Shown: positions 44,999-53,524, counted from the first letter of the stretch. The stretch is DNA of 64,000 nucleotides from a bacterium (GCA_021845685.1 JAJZVN010000002.1:62001-126000), one strand, 5' to 3'. The notes: generated by a model not told the origin, from the letters alone. Translations and numbers: made by a program.

Positions 44999-45757
44999 TT
45001 AAAACATTAAGTTATAATATATATCCTCAATTATTCCGACCATTGACCTGTTAATTATTTTTTGAAAAAAAGGTTTCTTAATTTCCATATAAACAACTTT
45101 TTCCGGTTTCGTGCCTATTTTTTTACACAGGTCTTCTATTGCTTTATCTAAATCTGAAATCTCGTCAATAAGTTTATTTGACAATGATTTTTTAGAAGAA
45201 AATAATTCACCCGTAGCAAGTTTTAAAACATCGTCTTTAGGAATTTTTCTTCCTTCAGAAACTATTTCTATAAATCTTAAATAAATATCTTCTTGAAGTT
45301 CGTCTATGCTTGCCCTTTCTTCATCGGTATAATGCCGAGTAAAAGACCACATATCTTTATATTTGCCTTTTTTTAAAATCTCGTATTCTATGCCGATTTT
45401 TCCCAATATTTCTTTTAATACGGGTTTTAAACTTATTACTCCTATAGAACCTATTATTGCTGACGGCGGAGCATATAATCTTTCTAAAGACGAAGCAACC
45501 AGATATCCTCCCGATGCAGCAAGTTCAAGATATCCGTAAACCGTTTTACCTTTTTTCTTAAGCCTTTCTATCGCAAAATATAAAAGTTCTGAATGTATCG
45601 CGCTTCCTCCTGGGCTATCTATTGTAAAGAGAACGCCTTTTATTGAATTTGTTTTTTCAATTTTTTTTATTAAAGCAATGTACGGAGCAATACTTTGAGC
45701 TGTTATAGCGCCTGAAAAATTAACTACGGCTGCTTTATTTCTTTTAAATATATGCAT
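44999..45757 (-). CDS. SppA-type signal peptide peptidase (S49)
   Basis: A 252-residue serine protease of the ClpP/crotonase-fold S49 family. It has a TIDSPGGSAIHSE strand, nucleophile Ser 82 in ELAASGGYLVA, and the general-base Lys in the KKGKYKDMW stretch (about 130-134). Such enzymes degrade cleaved signal peptides or membrane proteins. It lacks the N-terminal transmembrane anchor of typical SppA, beginning directly with the first strand (NKAAVVNFSGAI), so it may be a soluble or divergent form. It lies between fliI and the flgJ-like gene on the same strand. Confidence 0.88.
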   Translation of the reverse strand: MHIFKRNKAAVVNFSGAITAQSIAPYIALIKKIEKTNSIKGVLFTIDSPGGSAIHSELLYFAIERLKKKGKTVYGYLELAASGGYLVASSLERLYAPPSAIIGSIGVISLKPVLKEILGKIGIEYEILKKGKYKDMWSFTRHYTDEERASIDELQEDIYLRFIEIVSEGRKIPKDDVLKLATGELFSSKKSLSNKLIDEISDLDKAIEDLCKKIGTKPEKVVYMEIKKPFFQKIINRSMVGIIEDIYYNLMF

Positions 45758-45786
45758 TATAAATTCCTGTTTTTAAATTATTTTGT

Positions 45787-46716
45787 TTATTTTATATTAT
45801 TATATTCATTATAATAATTTAAAACCTTTTTTACATAATTTTCCGTTTCCGTAAAAGGAGGTATTCCGCCGTATTTATCAACATTGCCCTGTCCTGCGTT
45901 ATAAGCGGCAAGAGCTAATTCTATATTGCCGTTATTACGATTTAGCATTTTTTTAAGATACAGACTTCCGCAAAAAACATTAGATACAGGATTCAAAACA
46001 TCGGAAATACCTAATTCTTTAGCAGTTTCAGGCATCACCTGCATTAACCCTAATGCTCCTTTCGGCGAAACGGCGGAAGGATTAAAGTCTGATTCTGTTT
46101 TTATAACAGCCTTGATTAAATTATAAGGCAGGTCGTAAATTTTAGAAGCGGCCTTTGCTAAACTGTCTATAGAAGTATAGCCGCCTGAAGTATTATCTCC
46201 TGAAATATTACCGCCGTCTTGATTATTTAAGGCGCTTAATTTTTTATAACTATTTAAAACATTTGCGTTGCCTAAATATTTATCTGAAGTATTTACCGCT
46301 TCCATAAAATTGTTTGAACCTGAAAGTTCGCCGGCTTCTGATTTTAATTTTGAAATATTTAAACTATTTTTTATCAATGAAGGGTTTTCCTTAAAATAAT
46401 TAACAATCATTCTTGCTATGCCTATACCCCTTCCGTAAGATTCATCGTTTGCAATTGCTTCATACATCATAGAATTAAAAATTTTATATGCGCTGCCGTG
46501 GTTTATGAACGTCCCGCCGCTATTTTCTTTAGCCATAGAATTAAACAGCATATTTAAAAAAATAGATTCAAACTTGGATGCAACAAGTTTGATTTCGCTC
46601 ATTTCGGCAGGAGTTATATTTTCATCGGCTTTATTATTGTTTATAGTATTGCCGGTTTTGTCGCCGCTTCCGTTTTCATCAATTTTATTTGTCAAATTAT
46701 TAATTATTTCCATCAT
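45787..46716 (-). CDS. flgJ: FlgJ-like rod-binding protein with lytic transglycosylase domain
   Basis: A two-domain, 309-residue protein. The N-terminal rod-binding domain (about 38-115; ASKFESIFLNMLFNSMAK, then GIGIARMIVNYF) matches FlgJ, which caps the growing flagellar rod. The C-terminal domain (about 185-300) is an SLT/goose-lysozyme-like lytic transglycosylase (IKTESDFNPSAVSPKGALGL with catalytic Glu, then QVMPETAKELG and ALAAYNAGQGNVDKYGG). Enterobacterial FlgJ instead carries a glucosaminidase domain. The job, opening peptidoglycan for the rod, would be the same. There is no obvious signal peptide, as in other FlgJ proteins. It diverges from motA across a repeat-rich gap. Confidence 0.9.
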   Translation of the reverse strand: MMEIINNLTNKIDENGSGDKTGNTINNNKADENITPAEMSEIKLVASKFESIFLNMLFNSMAKENSGGTFINHGSAYKIFNSMMYEAIANDESYGRGIGIARMIVNYFKENPSLIKNSLNISKLKSEAGELSGSNNFMEAVNTSDKYLGNANVLNSYKKLSALNNQDGGNISGDNTSGGYTSIDSLAKAASKIYDLPYNLIKAVIKTESDFNPSAVSPKGALGLMQVMPETAKELGISDVLNPVSNVFCGSLYLKKMLNRNNGNIELALAAYNAGQGNVDKYGGIPPFTETENYVKKVLNYYNEYNNIK

Positions 46717-47123
46717 AATAATTAGTATACTAAATATATTATAAAAATTATAGAATATTTTTATAATATATTGAGAAAATTAAATTAATTTGATAATATT
46801 ATAATAATATTTTATTTAAAGTTTTAAATTTATTTTTTATTTAAATCTAAATAAATTTAAAATAATTTAAAAATAGTTTCAAAAATATATTTTATTTATA
46901 AAAATTTTATTAAATTCTTTAATTAAGCCATTTATAAGTTTTGCCATTTAAATTAATAAATAGTTAAATTAAATAGTTAAATTAAATAGTAAAATTAAAT
47001 AATAAAATTAAATAATTAAATTAAATAATTAAATTAAATAGTTAAATTAAATAATTAAATTAAATAGTAAAATTAAATAGTTAAATTAAATAGTTAAATT
47101 ATTCAAATAACAAATAATAAAAA
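46717..47123. other. 407-bp divergent flgJ-motA gap
   Basis: Almost pure A+T. The part next to motA is a 13-bp tandem array (46961-47101, listed separately). Promoters for flgJ and motAB should lie here, but none is clearly recognisable. Confidence 0.6.
46961..47101. repeat. 13-bp tandem array upstream of motA
   Basis: About eleven units of TAGTTAAATTAAA, with TAATTAAATTAAA and TAGTAAAATTAAA variants, run to within 22 bases of the motA start. The unit is not a multiple of a helical turn. Copy number may vary by slippage, and the array occupies the expected promoter/leader position. Confidence 0.9.
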
Positions 47124-47903
47124 ATGGATTTAGCATCAATTATCGGTTTTATTATGGGTATAGGCGGGTTAATAGCCGCTAATGCAATGCAGGGATCTAC
47201 GCTTATGCAATTAATAGATCCTATCGGTTTTACAATCGTTATAATCGGAACGGCAGGTGCTACGATAGCAGGCAATCCTTTGCCGAATTTAAAAAAAGCG
47301 CTTGCAACCGTTAAAGAAGTATTTATTTCAGAAAAAGTTGATTATGCAAATACAATAGCCGACATTGTAGACTTTGCAGGAAAAGCTAGGAAAAACGGCG
47401 TCCTTGCCTTAGAAGCGGAAGTGGAAACTTCTGACGACAAATTTATGAAAAAAGCGTTATCATTAGTGGTAGACGGCATTGATCCGCAGGTTTTAACAGA
47501 AATTATGGAAACAGAATTAGGTAATTCAGAAGATTTTGGAGAAGAAAGCGTCAAAATTTTTGAGCAGGCAGGTGGATATTCGCCTACTCTCGGTATAATA
47601 GGCGCTGTTTTAGGTTTAATTCACGTTATGCAGCATTTAAATAACCCGAATAGATTAGGAGCAGGTATTGCAGTTGCTTTTACCGCTACTCTTTATGGTT
47701 TAGCGTTTGCTAATTTAATATTGTTTCCGATAGCAAGCAAGTTAAAAATAAAATTAAAAGAGAAAATATTAAAAAATGAATTAGTACTTAAAGGAGTACA
47801 ATCAATTCAAAACGGCGAAAATCCTAGACTTATTGAAGAAAAATTAAAATCATTTCTGAGCGAAAGCCAAAAAGCCGCATATGAAACAAAAAATGCTAAA
47901 TAA
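47124..47903 (+). CDS. motA: Flagellar motor stator protein MotA
   Basis: An inner-membrane stator subunit forming the ion channel with MotB. It has four hydrophobic segments (about 1-25, 32-50, 150-170 and 180-205) and a large cytoplasmic loop between the second and third. Signature regions are GYSPTLGIIGAVLGLIHVM and GAGIAVAFTATLYGLAFANL. The 259-residue length fits the MotA/MotP/PomA group. motB follows after a 200-bp gap that holds a strong hairpin. Confidence 0.95.
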   Translation: MDLASIIGFIMGIGGLIAANAMQGSTLMQLIDPIGFTIVIIGTAGATIAGNPLPNLKKALATVKEVFISEKVDYANTIADIVDFAGKARKNGVLALEAEVETSDDKFMKKALSLVVDGIDPQVLTEIMETELGNSEDFGEESVKIFEQAGGYSPTLGIIGAVLGLIHVMQHLNNPNRLGAGIAVAFTATLYGLAFANLILFPIASKLKIKLKEKILKNELVLKGVQSIQNGENPRLIEEKLKSFLSESQKAAYETKNAK

Positions 47904-47946
47904 AAAGCAATGGCTACTTTAGCTATAACGATGTTCTACGCCGGTC

Positions 47947-47983
47947 TATAACTTTAATTAATTAAAATTAATTTAAAGTTATA
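47947..47983 (+). terminator. Long AT hairpin between motA and motB
   Basis: TATAACTTTAATTAAT pairs with ATTAATTTAAAGTTATA with one bulged base, giving a stem of about 16 bp, 44 bases after the motA stop. It could be a terminator or attenuator that separates motA from motB expression. There is no clear T tract after it, so an RNA-processing or stability element is equally possible. Confidence 0.45.
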
Positions 47984-48105
47984 TTATACAGTATATTAAA
48001 TAATAATTAATTAATGCCATAATCAAATAACATAATTATATTTAATAATTAAAATAATGAATAATTATGTTATAATAATTATTCATTGAAAAAATAAAAC
48101 TTAAA

Positions 48106-48903
48106 ATGAGCATAAAGAGAAGAAGAAATACTCAGGGGGAATCAAACAAAGAAAGATGGATGATTAGCTACGGCGATTTTTTGACTACGCTGCTATCATT
48201 TTTTATAGTTATGTTTGCTATATCAAAAGTCAACAATGTCCGCCTGAAAGAACTATCTATTTCAATTCAGCAGGCTTTCGGTGCCAGCAAATTTATTACT
48301 GTAACTAAATCAAAACCTAATATTGCGTCAACGCCAAAACTCGTCGTTGCTAAAGTTGCACCGTCAACCTTTAAAGTTTCGGCGCAAAATAAAAAACTGA
48401 TCAAAGCGGAACATCATGAAGCTCAAGTCTTCAATATGATTTCTTCAAGTATAAAAAAATATATAAAAGGCAATAAGACATTTAAATCGTCTATTAGAGT
48501 CTACAGGTCTACTCGAGGATTAATTATTTCGCTTAAAGGGTCTAGTTTTTTTAACTCCGGAAGCGCTAAAATATTGAAAAAATTTCATCCACTTTTAAAA
48601 CATATTGCATTTTCATTATTAAAAGTTAAAAACAATTTGTCTATAGAAGGATATACCGATTCTACGCCTATTCATACTTTAAAATACCCAAATAATTGGA
48701 TGCTTTCTACCGCCAGAGCCGTTAATGTTCTTAGATTTTTCATAAAAAAAGTTCATTTTCAGCCCTTAAGGCTCTCAGCTTCGGGGTATGGAAAATACAA
48801 ACCTATTGCTTCAAATAAGACCGCTCAGGGAAGGGCTCTCAATAGAAGAGTCAATATTGTTGTTCTTTCTACATTTCTCAATAATGAACTTCCGAAGAGC
48901 TGA
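48106..48903 (+). CDS. motB: Flagellar motor stator protein MotB
   Basis: A 265-residue stator subunit with a single N-terminal transmembrane helix (about 22-42) carrying the ion-binding Asp (YGDFLTTLLSFFIVMFAIS). The C-terminal OmpA-like peptidoglycan-binding domain (about 140-255) has GYTDSTPI, NNWMLSTARAVNVLRF and SASGYGKYKPIASN. The segment after the helix is a plug/linker. It is the partner of MotA upstream. H+ versus Na+ coupling cannot be told by eye. Confidence 0.95.
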   Translation: MSIKRRRNTQGESNKERWMISYGDFLTTLLSFFIVMFAISKVNNVRLKELSISIQQAFGASKFITVTKSKPNIASTPKLVVAKVAPSTFKVSAQNKKLIKAEHHEAQVFNMISSSIKKYIKGNKTFKSSIRVYRSTRGLIISLKGSSFFNSGSAKILKKFHPLLKHIAFSLLKVKNNLSIEGYTDSTPIHTLKYPNNWMLSTARAVNVLRFFIKKVHFQPLRLSASGYGKYKPIASNKTAQGRALNRRVNIVVLSTFLNNELPKS

Positions 48904-48923
48904 ACTTCCTTTAAAATTTAAAA

Positions 48924-49868
48924 TTAACCTTTTTTTATCTGCTGCCTTTGTCTTTCAAGCGTATATTTAATAATCTCGTCTCTGTCATATTCGTTAATTG
49001 CAGCAAACTTGCATGCAATGGAATAATTACTGTCAATTTCAACTCTGACAACCTGAGCAATCAGTTTAATAATAAACTGCGGTATAGTAGGAAATAATAT
49101 AGTCATTTTTAAATAATCGCCGTATTTTAATGAATCTAAAACATTATTATTTTTTTCATTAACCCGATAATTGAACATAATGCCTGAACCGCTAATAGAT
49201 ACCCTCTGTTCTTCTGCATTAGAAAGCAGCGATTTTTCAGGATTAAGCAAAGAAAGTATTATGTCTAATTTGCTATTTATGGCAATTAATAATTTTTCTA
49301 ATCTTGGATTTATAGGCGCTCCTGTATCATCTATAACAGGCATTGAGGAAGACATATGCGGCATATTAATTTTATATATTCCGTAAACTGAAGTAGTAAA
49401 AGAAGATTTGGAAATATATTCTTCTTTTAATTCAATAAACTCCTGCAGACTTATTTTATCGTATGAAAATTGCAAAAAAGCGTTAACTCTTAAAAATTCC
49501 CTACCTTCTCTTTTTGCAGGTTCATTTAATACATTTATTTTTAATACGATATTATCATTTCCTTTAATAATCTCATCAATCTTAATTTTTGCAACATATG
49601 CGTCTTTAATATCTTCATAAATTAGAATATTATCATCAGTTTTATGTATTTCAGATATAATATTGTCTATATTAATATTTGTACGGTCGGTAAAATTAAT
49701 TTCATTGCCCGAATCAAATTTTAGCATATCGTCTTCTTTAAATAATGCATACAAAATTACAAAAATATAATCCCCTTTTAGATCAGAAATATAACCCTTA
49801 TAATTATTTCCTTCGGTTTTAATAATAACTTCTTGATTTTTGTAAAAATATATTTTGTAATCTATCAT
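48924..49868 (-). CDS. PilZ-domain protein (c-di-GMP receptor candidate)
   Basis: A 314-residue cytoplasmic protein. An N-terminal beta-rich domain (about 1-110) resembles the YcgR/YcgN-type region that precedes PilZ. A PilZ-like segment follows, starting REGREFLRVN (RxxxR-type) near 119-130 and ending in SISGSGIMFNY (D/SxSxxG-type) near 225-240. A helical insert (about 135-215) separates the two motifs. Proteins of this kind bind cyclic-di-GMP and act as flagellar brakes. It is convergent with motB, which supports a motor role. Confidence 0.7.
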   Translation of the reverse strand: MIDYKIYFYKNQEVIIKTEGNNYKGYISDLKGDYIFVILYALFKEDDMLKFDSGNEINFTDRTNINIDNIISEIHKTDDNILIYEDIKDAYVAKIKIDEIIKGNDNIVLKINVLNEPAKREGREFLRVNAFLQFSYDKISLQEFIELKEEYISKSSFTTSVYGIYKINMPHMSSSMPVIDDTGAPINPRLEKLLIAINSKLDIILSLLNPEKSLLSNAEEQRVSISGSGIMFNYRVNEKNNNVLDSLKYGDYLKMTILFPTIPQFIIKLIAQVVRVEIDSNYSIACKFAAINEYDRDEIIKYTLERQRQQIKKG

Positions 49869-49885
49869 AGAAATATGACCTTATT

Positions 49886-49977
49886 TTATCAAGTAATATT
49901 AGATTTATAGACATCAAAAAAGAACAATATATTTATTGCTAATTTTGTTATCTTATCAAGTAATATTAGATTTATAG
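49886..49977. repeat. 25-bp direct repeat pair
   Basis: TTATCAAGTAATATTAGATT and five more bases occur identically at 49886-49910 and 49953-49977. The second copy encodes the last residues (YKSNIT) and stop of the gene starting at 50342. The first copy lies just downstream of it and upstream of the PilZ gene. Confidence 0.85.
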
Positions 49978-50342
49978 GCTTTCATAGCATAACTTATTTT
50001 TTTTAAAAATTTTATCTTTTCGGCTAAATTTTCTTGTTTTGCAGAAAATTTATCGGTAATACTTTTTTCGATATTTATATTTTCTGAAATAATTTTTTTC
50101 AAAATTATTATTTTGTTTGTATAGTTTTCATTTAATTTTGATAAATCATTATAATCTATTTTAATTTTTGACATAATATTGATAAATAATTGTTTTTTAT
50201 CAAATATATCAGATAAATTTTTTATATTTTCTCTTCCTTCAAATATAACAAGTAATATATATTTATTTAATATAAGAATTTTTCTTGCAATATCTACTTT
50301 TAAATCAATTAATTTTTCGCAGCTGATTTTAGATAATTTCAT
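49956..50342 (-). CDS. Small helical protein of unknown function in motility region
   Basis: A 128-residue Lys/Ile/Asn-rich protein, almost entirely predicted helical with coiled-coil character and no signal or transmembrane segment. No family is recognised. Size and position between PilZ and c-di-GMP genes would fit a flagellar chaperone or adaptor (FlgN/FliT-like), but no motif supports that. It lies 87 bases upstream of the PilZ gene on the same strand. Confidence 0.55.
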   Translation of the reverse strand: MKLSKISCEKLIDLKVDIARKILILNKYILLVIFEGRENIKNLSDIFDKKQLFINIMSKIKIDYNDLSKLNENYTNKIIILKKIISENINIEKSITDKFSAKQENLAEKIKFLKKISYAMKAYKSNIT

Positions 50343-50658
50343 AAAAATAATAAATATTTAATTTAATAAATCATAACGTTCATGCATCAGTCCTGCGCAG
50401 ACAGAAATCTATTGTTCCTAAAGCATTGCGGTGCTCTATCGGCAATTTTGAGTATTTAGCTAAAACAATTATTAAACTTTATTATATAATATATACAATA
50501 TTATATAATAAAAATATATATTTATTTATTATAGTTAAGTTTTTTGCTTTATTATAATATTAATATATAATACAATATAATATAATAAACATTGTTAAAA
50601 TTCAACGGTCATTCTAACTTAATCGTAAAAAATAAATTTATTAAAAATATAATTATAA
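50343..50658. other. 316-bp divergent gap with R1 fragment
   Basis: The gap holds a truncated R1 copy (50375-50451). The remainder is TATAAT-like AT-rich DNA, for example ATTATATAATATATACAATATTATATAAT, which is too degenerate to assign a promoter. Confidence 0.55.
50375..50451. repeat. R1 dispersed repeat, truncated copy F
   Basis: Keeps the internal TGCATCAGTCCTGCGCAGACAGAAATC and the right terminus CTATCGGCAATTTTGAG. The left half is gone. Confidence 0.65.
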
Positions 50659-50985
50659 ATGAAAAGAATAAAAATTGAAGAGGCCTCGGAAGGCAACATA
50701 TTAGCTAAAAATATTGTTTTAGAAAACGGCATTGTATTATTATCAAAAAAATCAACATTAACTAAATCATTAATTAATCAAATAAAAAAACAGAATATAT
50801 TTTTTATATATATTGAAAATAATAGCAAAGAATATGAAGATGATATCGATTATATTAAAAATGAAACAATAAAAAATAATTTATCCGATATAGAAGAAAG
50901 ATTCATTCTTGTAAAAGATATAAAATTAATGAAAGATATTAAAAATATTGTAAAAGAAGTGATAACTAAAGGATATTCAGATTAA
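50659..50985 (+). CDS. Small protein resembling the N-terminal domain of HD-GYP proteins
   Basis: A 108-residue protein whose first ~55 residues follow the pattern of the short domain found before many HD-GYP phosphodiesterases (K-x-I-x-x-L-x-x-G-M-x-L-A-x-D...G-x-x-L-L-x-x-x-x-x-L-T), here EEASEGNILAKNIVLENGIVLLSKKSTLTKSLI. There is no HD domain. The HDOD gene follows after 2 bases, so the two are surely co-transcribed. It may be a regulatory partner of the HDOD protein. Confidence 0.6.
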   Translation: MKRIKIEEASEGNILAKNIVLENGIVLLSKKSTLTKSLINQIKKQNIFFIYIENNSKEYEDDIDYIKNETIKNNLSDIEERFILVKDIKLMKDIKNIVKEVITKGYSD

Positions 50986-50987
50986 TT

Positions 50988-51908
50988 ATGAAAAAAGATA
51001 AATTTGATGAAATAATGAGCGCTATTAAAAGTACGTATAGTCTCCCCTCATTGCCGGAAGTTATTAATAAAATTAATTATTTGATGGATGACGATACCGT
51101 CTCCGTTAATTATATAGGAAATTTAATGACAAAAGATATAAGTTTATCTGCCAAGATACTCAAGATTGTCAATTCCCCCTATTACGGTTTTCCTCATAGG
51201 ATTTATAATTTAAACCATGCTCTTGTTCTGTTAGGTTCCAACACATTAAAAAGCATTATAATTACATCTTCTATTTTTGATTTAATGAAAGATATAATGA
51301 AAGGGCTATGGGAACATAGTCTATTTTGCGGCTTAACCGCAAAATATATTGCAAAACAAATAAATAACGGTAAACAAATAATTGATGAGGATTTGGTTTT
51401 TTCTGCCGGTTTGCTGCATGATATAGGTAAACTTATCATTGCTATAAAATTTAAAGATGATTTTAATGCCGCAATTAAATTAGCTCAGGAAGAAAAAAAA
51501 GTTTATGTTGAAGCTGAAAAAGAAGTTTTAAGTGTATCGCATGCGGATGTCGGATATTATTTGACAAAAGAATGGAATTATCCTGCGTCTATTTGTACAC
51601 CTATAAAATTTCATCATGAGTTTTTGATGTTATACAGTAATGAAAATATAGATAAAAATTATAATATAAAATCAATAACTAATAATAAAAATAAATTATA
51701 TTACTCTAAGAACTATGTAATTGAAACTGCCATAATTAATTTATCTGATATTTTAGCTAAATCTTTAGGAATTGGTTTTTCAGGAAGTATTTATGTGGAT
51801 GAAATTAAAAATGAAATAATGGAAATATTGTCTATAGATTTAGCTTTCTTAAAAAAAATTATTGAAGAAATTTATTATTTTAAAGATGAATTAAATGTTT
51901 TTAATTAA
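50988..51908 (+). CDS. HDOD-domain signalling protein
   Basis: A 306-residue protein with an HDOD domain covering about 10-215. Motifs are LPSLPEVINKINYLM, DISLSAKILKIVNSPYYGFPHRI, ALVLLGSNTLKSIII and GLLHDIGKLIIAIK. HDOD domains are non-catalytic HD relatives used in bacterial signalling, often with chemotaxis or c-di-GMP genes. It is the middle gene of a likely three-gene unit ending with a GGDEF protein. Confidence 0.92.
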   Translation: MKKDKFDEIMSAIKSTYSLPSLPEVINKINYLMDDDTVSVNYIGNLMTKDISLSAKILKIVNSPYYGFPHRIYNLNHALVLLGSNTLKSIIITSSIFDLMKDIMKGLWEHSLFCGLTAKYIAKQINNGKQIIDEDLVFSAGLLHDIGKLIIAIKFKDDFNAAIKLAQEEKKVYVEAEKEVLSVSHADVGYYLTKEWNYPASICTPIKFHHEFLMLYSNENIDKNYNIKSITNNKNKLYYSKNYVIETAIINLSDILAKSLGIGFSGSIYVDEIKNEIMEILSIDLAFLKKIIEEIYYFKDELNVFN

Positions 51909-51933
51909 AATAATTTTATAACATTCTCTTAAA

Positions 51934-53022
51934 ATGCCCGAAAATAAAGAAACTATTTTTATTGTTTCCCAAAAAAAACCCGAATTAAATAATTATTTTA
52001 CAAAAGAACTATCTAATAATTATAACCTGCAATTTTATGAATCTATAAATCAGGCATATTACTCCGTGTATGTATCTCCTCCAAGTCTTATTTTAATAGA
52101 CATAAGATATGCTTTTGACGAATCAGAAAATAATAGTAAAATAACTGACTTGAATGATATCCGTATTATCCGTAAAAACTATAATAATCCGTCCGACAAT
52201 ACCGAAAGTATCGCTTTAAAAAACGACTGCAGCAGAATTTATAACGATATATTTAATACAACCGATGATATTCAAAAAGATAATGTTATAAGCAACATTC
52301 CTTTAGTTTTTATTTTATCGCGTAATTTCAATTTTAAAAAAATTTTAGATTGCGGCTATGCTATGAGAGATTATATAAAAGAACCGCTTTTAGAAGGCGA
52401 GCTGCATTATAAAGTAAAAATTGCGGCATTATTTTCCAGAACTCAGTTAGATGCTAATCCTTTAACTAAATTGCCGGGAAATTCTTCTATAATTAACGAA
52501 GTAAAAAATAAAATATTAAGCAATATAAATTGCTCATTTGCTTATATAGATATTGATAATTTTAAATCTTATAACGATAAATACGGTTTTTTGAGCGGAG
52601 ACGAAATAATAATGCTAACATCAAGACTCATTGCTTCAACCACATATGATGTATCAAAAAATCACAAAAGAAACATTAAAAGAAATGTTTTTATCGGTCA
52701 TATCGGAGGAGATGATTTCGTAATTATTTCTCATCCAAATGATATTGTAGAAATTTGCAGTAATATAATTTCAAATTTTGATAAAATAATACCGTCATTT
52801 TATGATGAAACAGACAAATCAAACGGTTACATTGAAACTCATGACAGGTCTAATATTTTAAGAAAAATTCCTTTAATGTCTCTGTCTATATCCATCATCA
52901 CCAATATAAACAAAAAAGTATCGCATTATGGCGAAATAAGCGAAATAACTTCATCTTTAAAATATAAAGCAAAAAGTACGCCCGGCTCTAAAATAATTAT
53001 TGACAAAAGGGGAAATAAATAA
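51934..53022 (+). CDS. GGDEF-domain protein with receiver-like N-terminus
   Basis: A 362-residue protein. The N-terminal part (about 1-165) resembles a receiver domain with LILIDIRYAF, interrupted by a polar insert. A GGDEF domain follows, with FAYIDIDNFKSYNDKYGF near 200 and the signature GGDDF (about 258-262). GGDDF retains the acidic pattern, so diguanylate cyclase activity is possible but not certain. It starts 26 bases after the HDOD gene stop. It would supply c-di-GMP signals to the PilZ proteins near the flagellar genes. Confidence 0.85.
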   Translation: MPENKETIFIVSQKKPELNNYFTKELSNNYNLQFYESINQAYYSVYVSPPSLILIDIRYAFDESENNSKITDLNDIRIIRKNYNNPSDNTESIALKNDCSRIYNDIFNTTDDIQKDNVISNIPLVFILSRNFNFKKILDCGYAMRDYIKEPLLEGELHYKVKIAALFSRTQLDANPLTKLPGNSSIINEVKNKILSNINCSFAYIDIDNFKSYNDKYGFLSGDEIIMLTSRLIASTTYDVSKNHKRNIKRNVFIGHIGGDDFVIISHPNDIVEICSNIISNFDKIIPSFYDETDKSNGYIETHDRSNILRKIPLMSLSISIITNINKKVSHYGEISEITSSLKYKAKSTPGSKIIIDKRGNK

Positions 53023-53068
53023 TATATTTTTTACGGCTGTTAATTCTGCTTCTGTTATTTTTCAACTA

Positions 53069-53524
53069 TCATTTAACTGCTATCGGCAATTTTTGATTAA
53101 CGGCATAACTATCATTTGAAAGAACGCACTGAATAGCTTTATTATTTAAGGTATTAATAACTACGGGACCTTTAAGATTGACGGTGGAGTCTGCTATATT
53201 GGCTGCCATAGTGGCTATTACAAATATTATAGCTTTACTTTTATCTTTTAAATCTATAATTTCTTTTTCCTCTTCGCTTATAAGAACGCTATAATCTTTA
53301 AAAAAAATATTTGGGTCTGTAATTATAAAACATAAATTTTCATTGTCAATACTTTGCAATATAAAAAAAGGAGCGTCTTTTTCTTTATCCACATTTAAAA
53401 TGCAAAATTTTTTGTAATCATTAAAACCAAGAATGGGTTTTGAAAATTCAATAATTTTTATTTTTTCTACTTCAACTCCTTCAGGATAATATTTGCTTTT
53501 TACAAAAATAGTTTCAACACTCAC
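53069..53524 (-). CDS. fliW: Flagellar assembly factor FliW
   Basis: A 151-residue CsrA antagonist that binds CsrA and flagellin. Its family pattern includes KIIEFSKPILGFNDYKKFCI, FFILQSIDNENLCFIITDP, and VNLKGPVVINTLNNKAIQCVL near the C-terminus. csrA lies 66 bases upstream on the same strand, the classic fliW-csrA pairing. The last codons (QKLPIA) are encoded by 16 bases identical to an R1 repeat terminus (53080-53095), so the 3' end may be repeat-derived. Confidence 0.93.
   Translation of the reverse strand: MSVETIFVKSKYYPEGVEVEKIKIIEFSKPILGFNDYKKFCILNVDKEKDAPFFILQSIDNENLCFIITDPNIFFKDYSVLISEEEKEIIDLKDKSKAIIFVIATMAANIADSTVNLKGPVVINTLNNKAIQCVLSNDSYAVNQKLPIAVK

Noticed and set aside
46961-47101. 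13-bp array considered as iterons of a replication origin
   Set aside because: There is no rep or dnaA gene nearby, it lies between flagellar genes, and the unit has no DnaA-box-like core.
14222-50451. R1 copies considered as CRISPR repeats
   Set aside because: Copies are far apart, not regularly spaced, have inverted ends and no spacers or cas genes.
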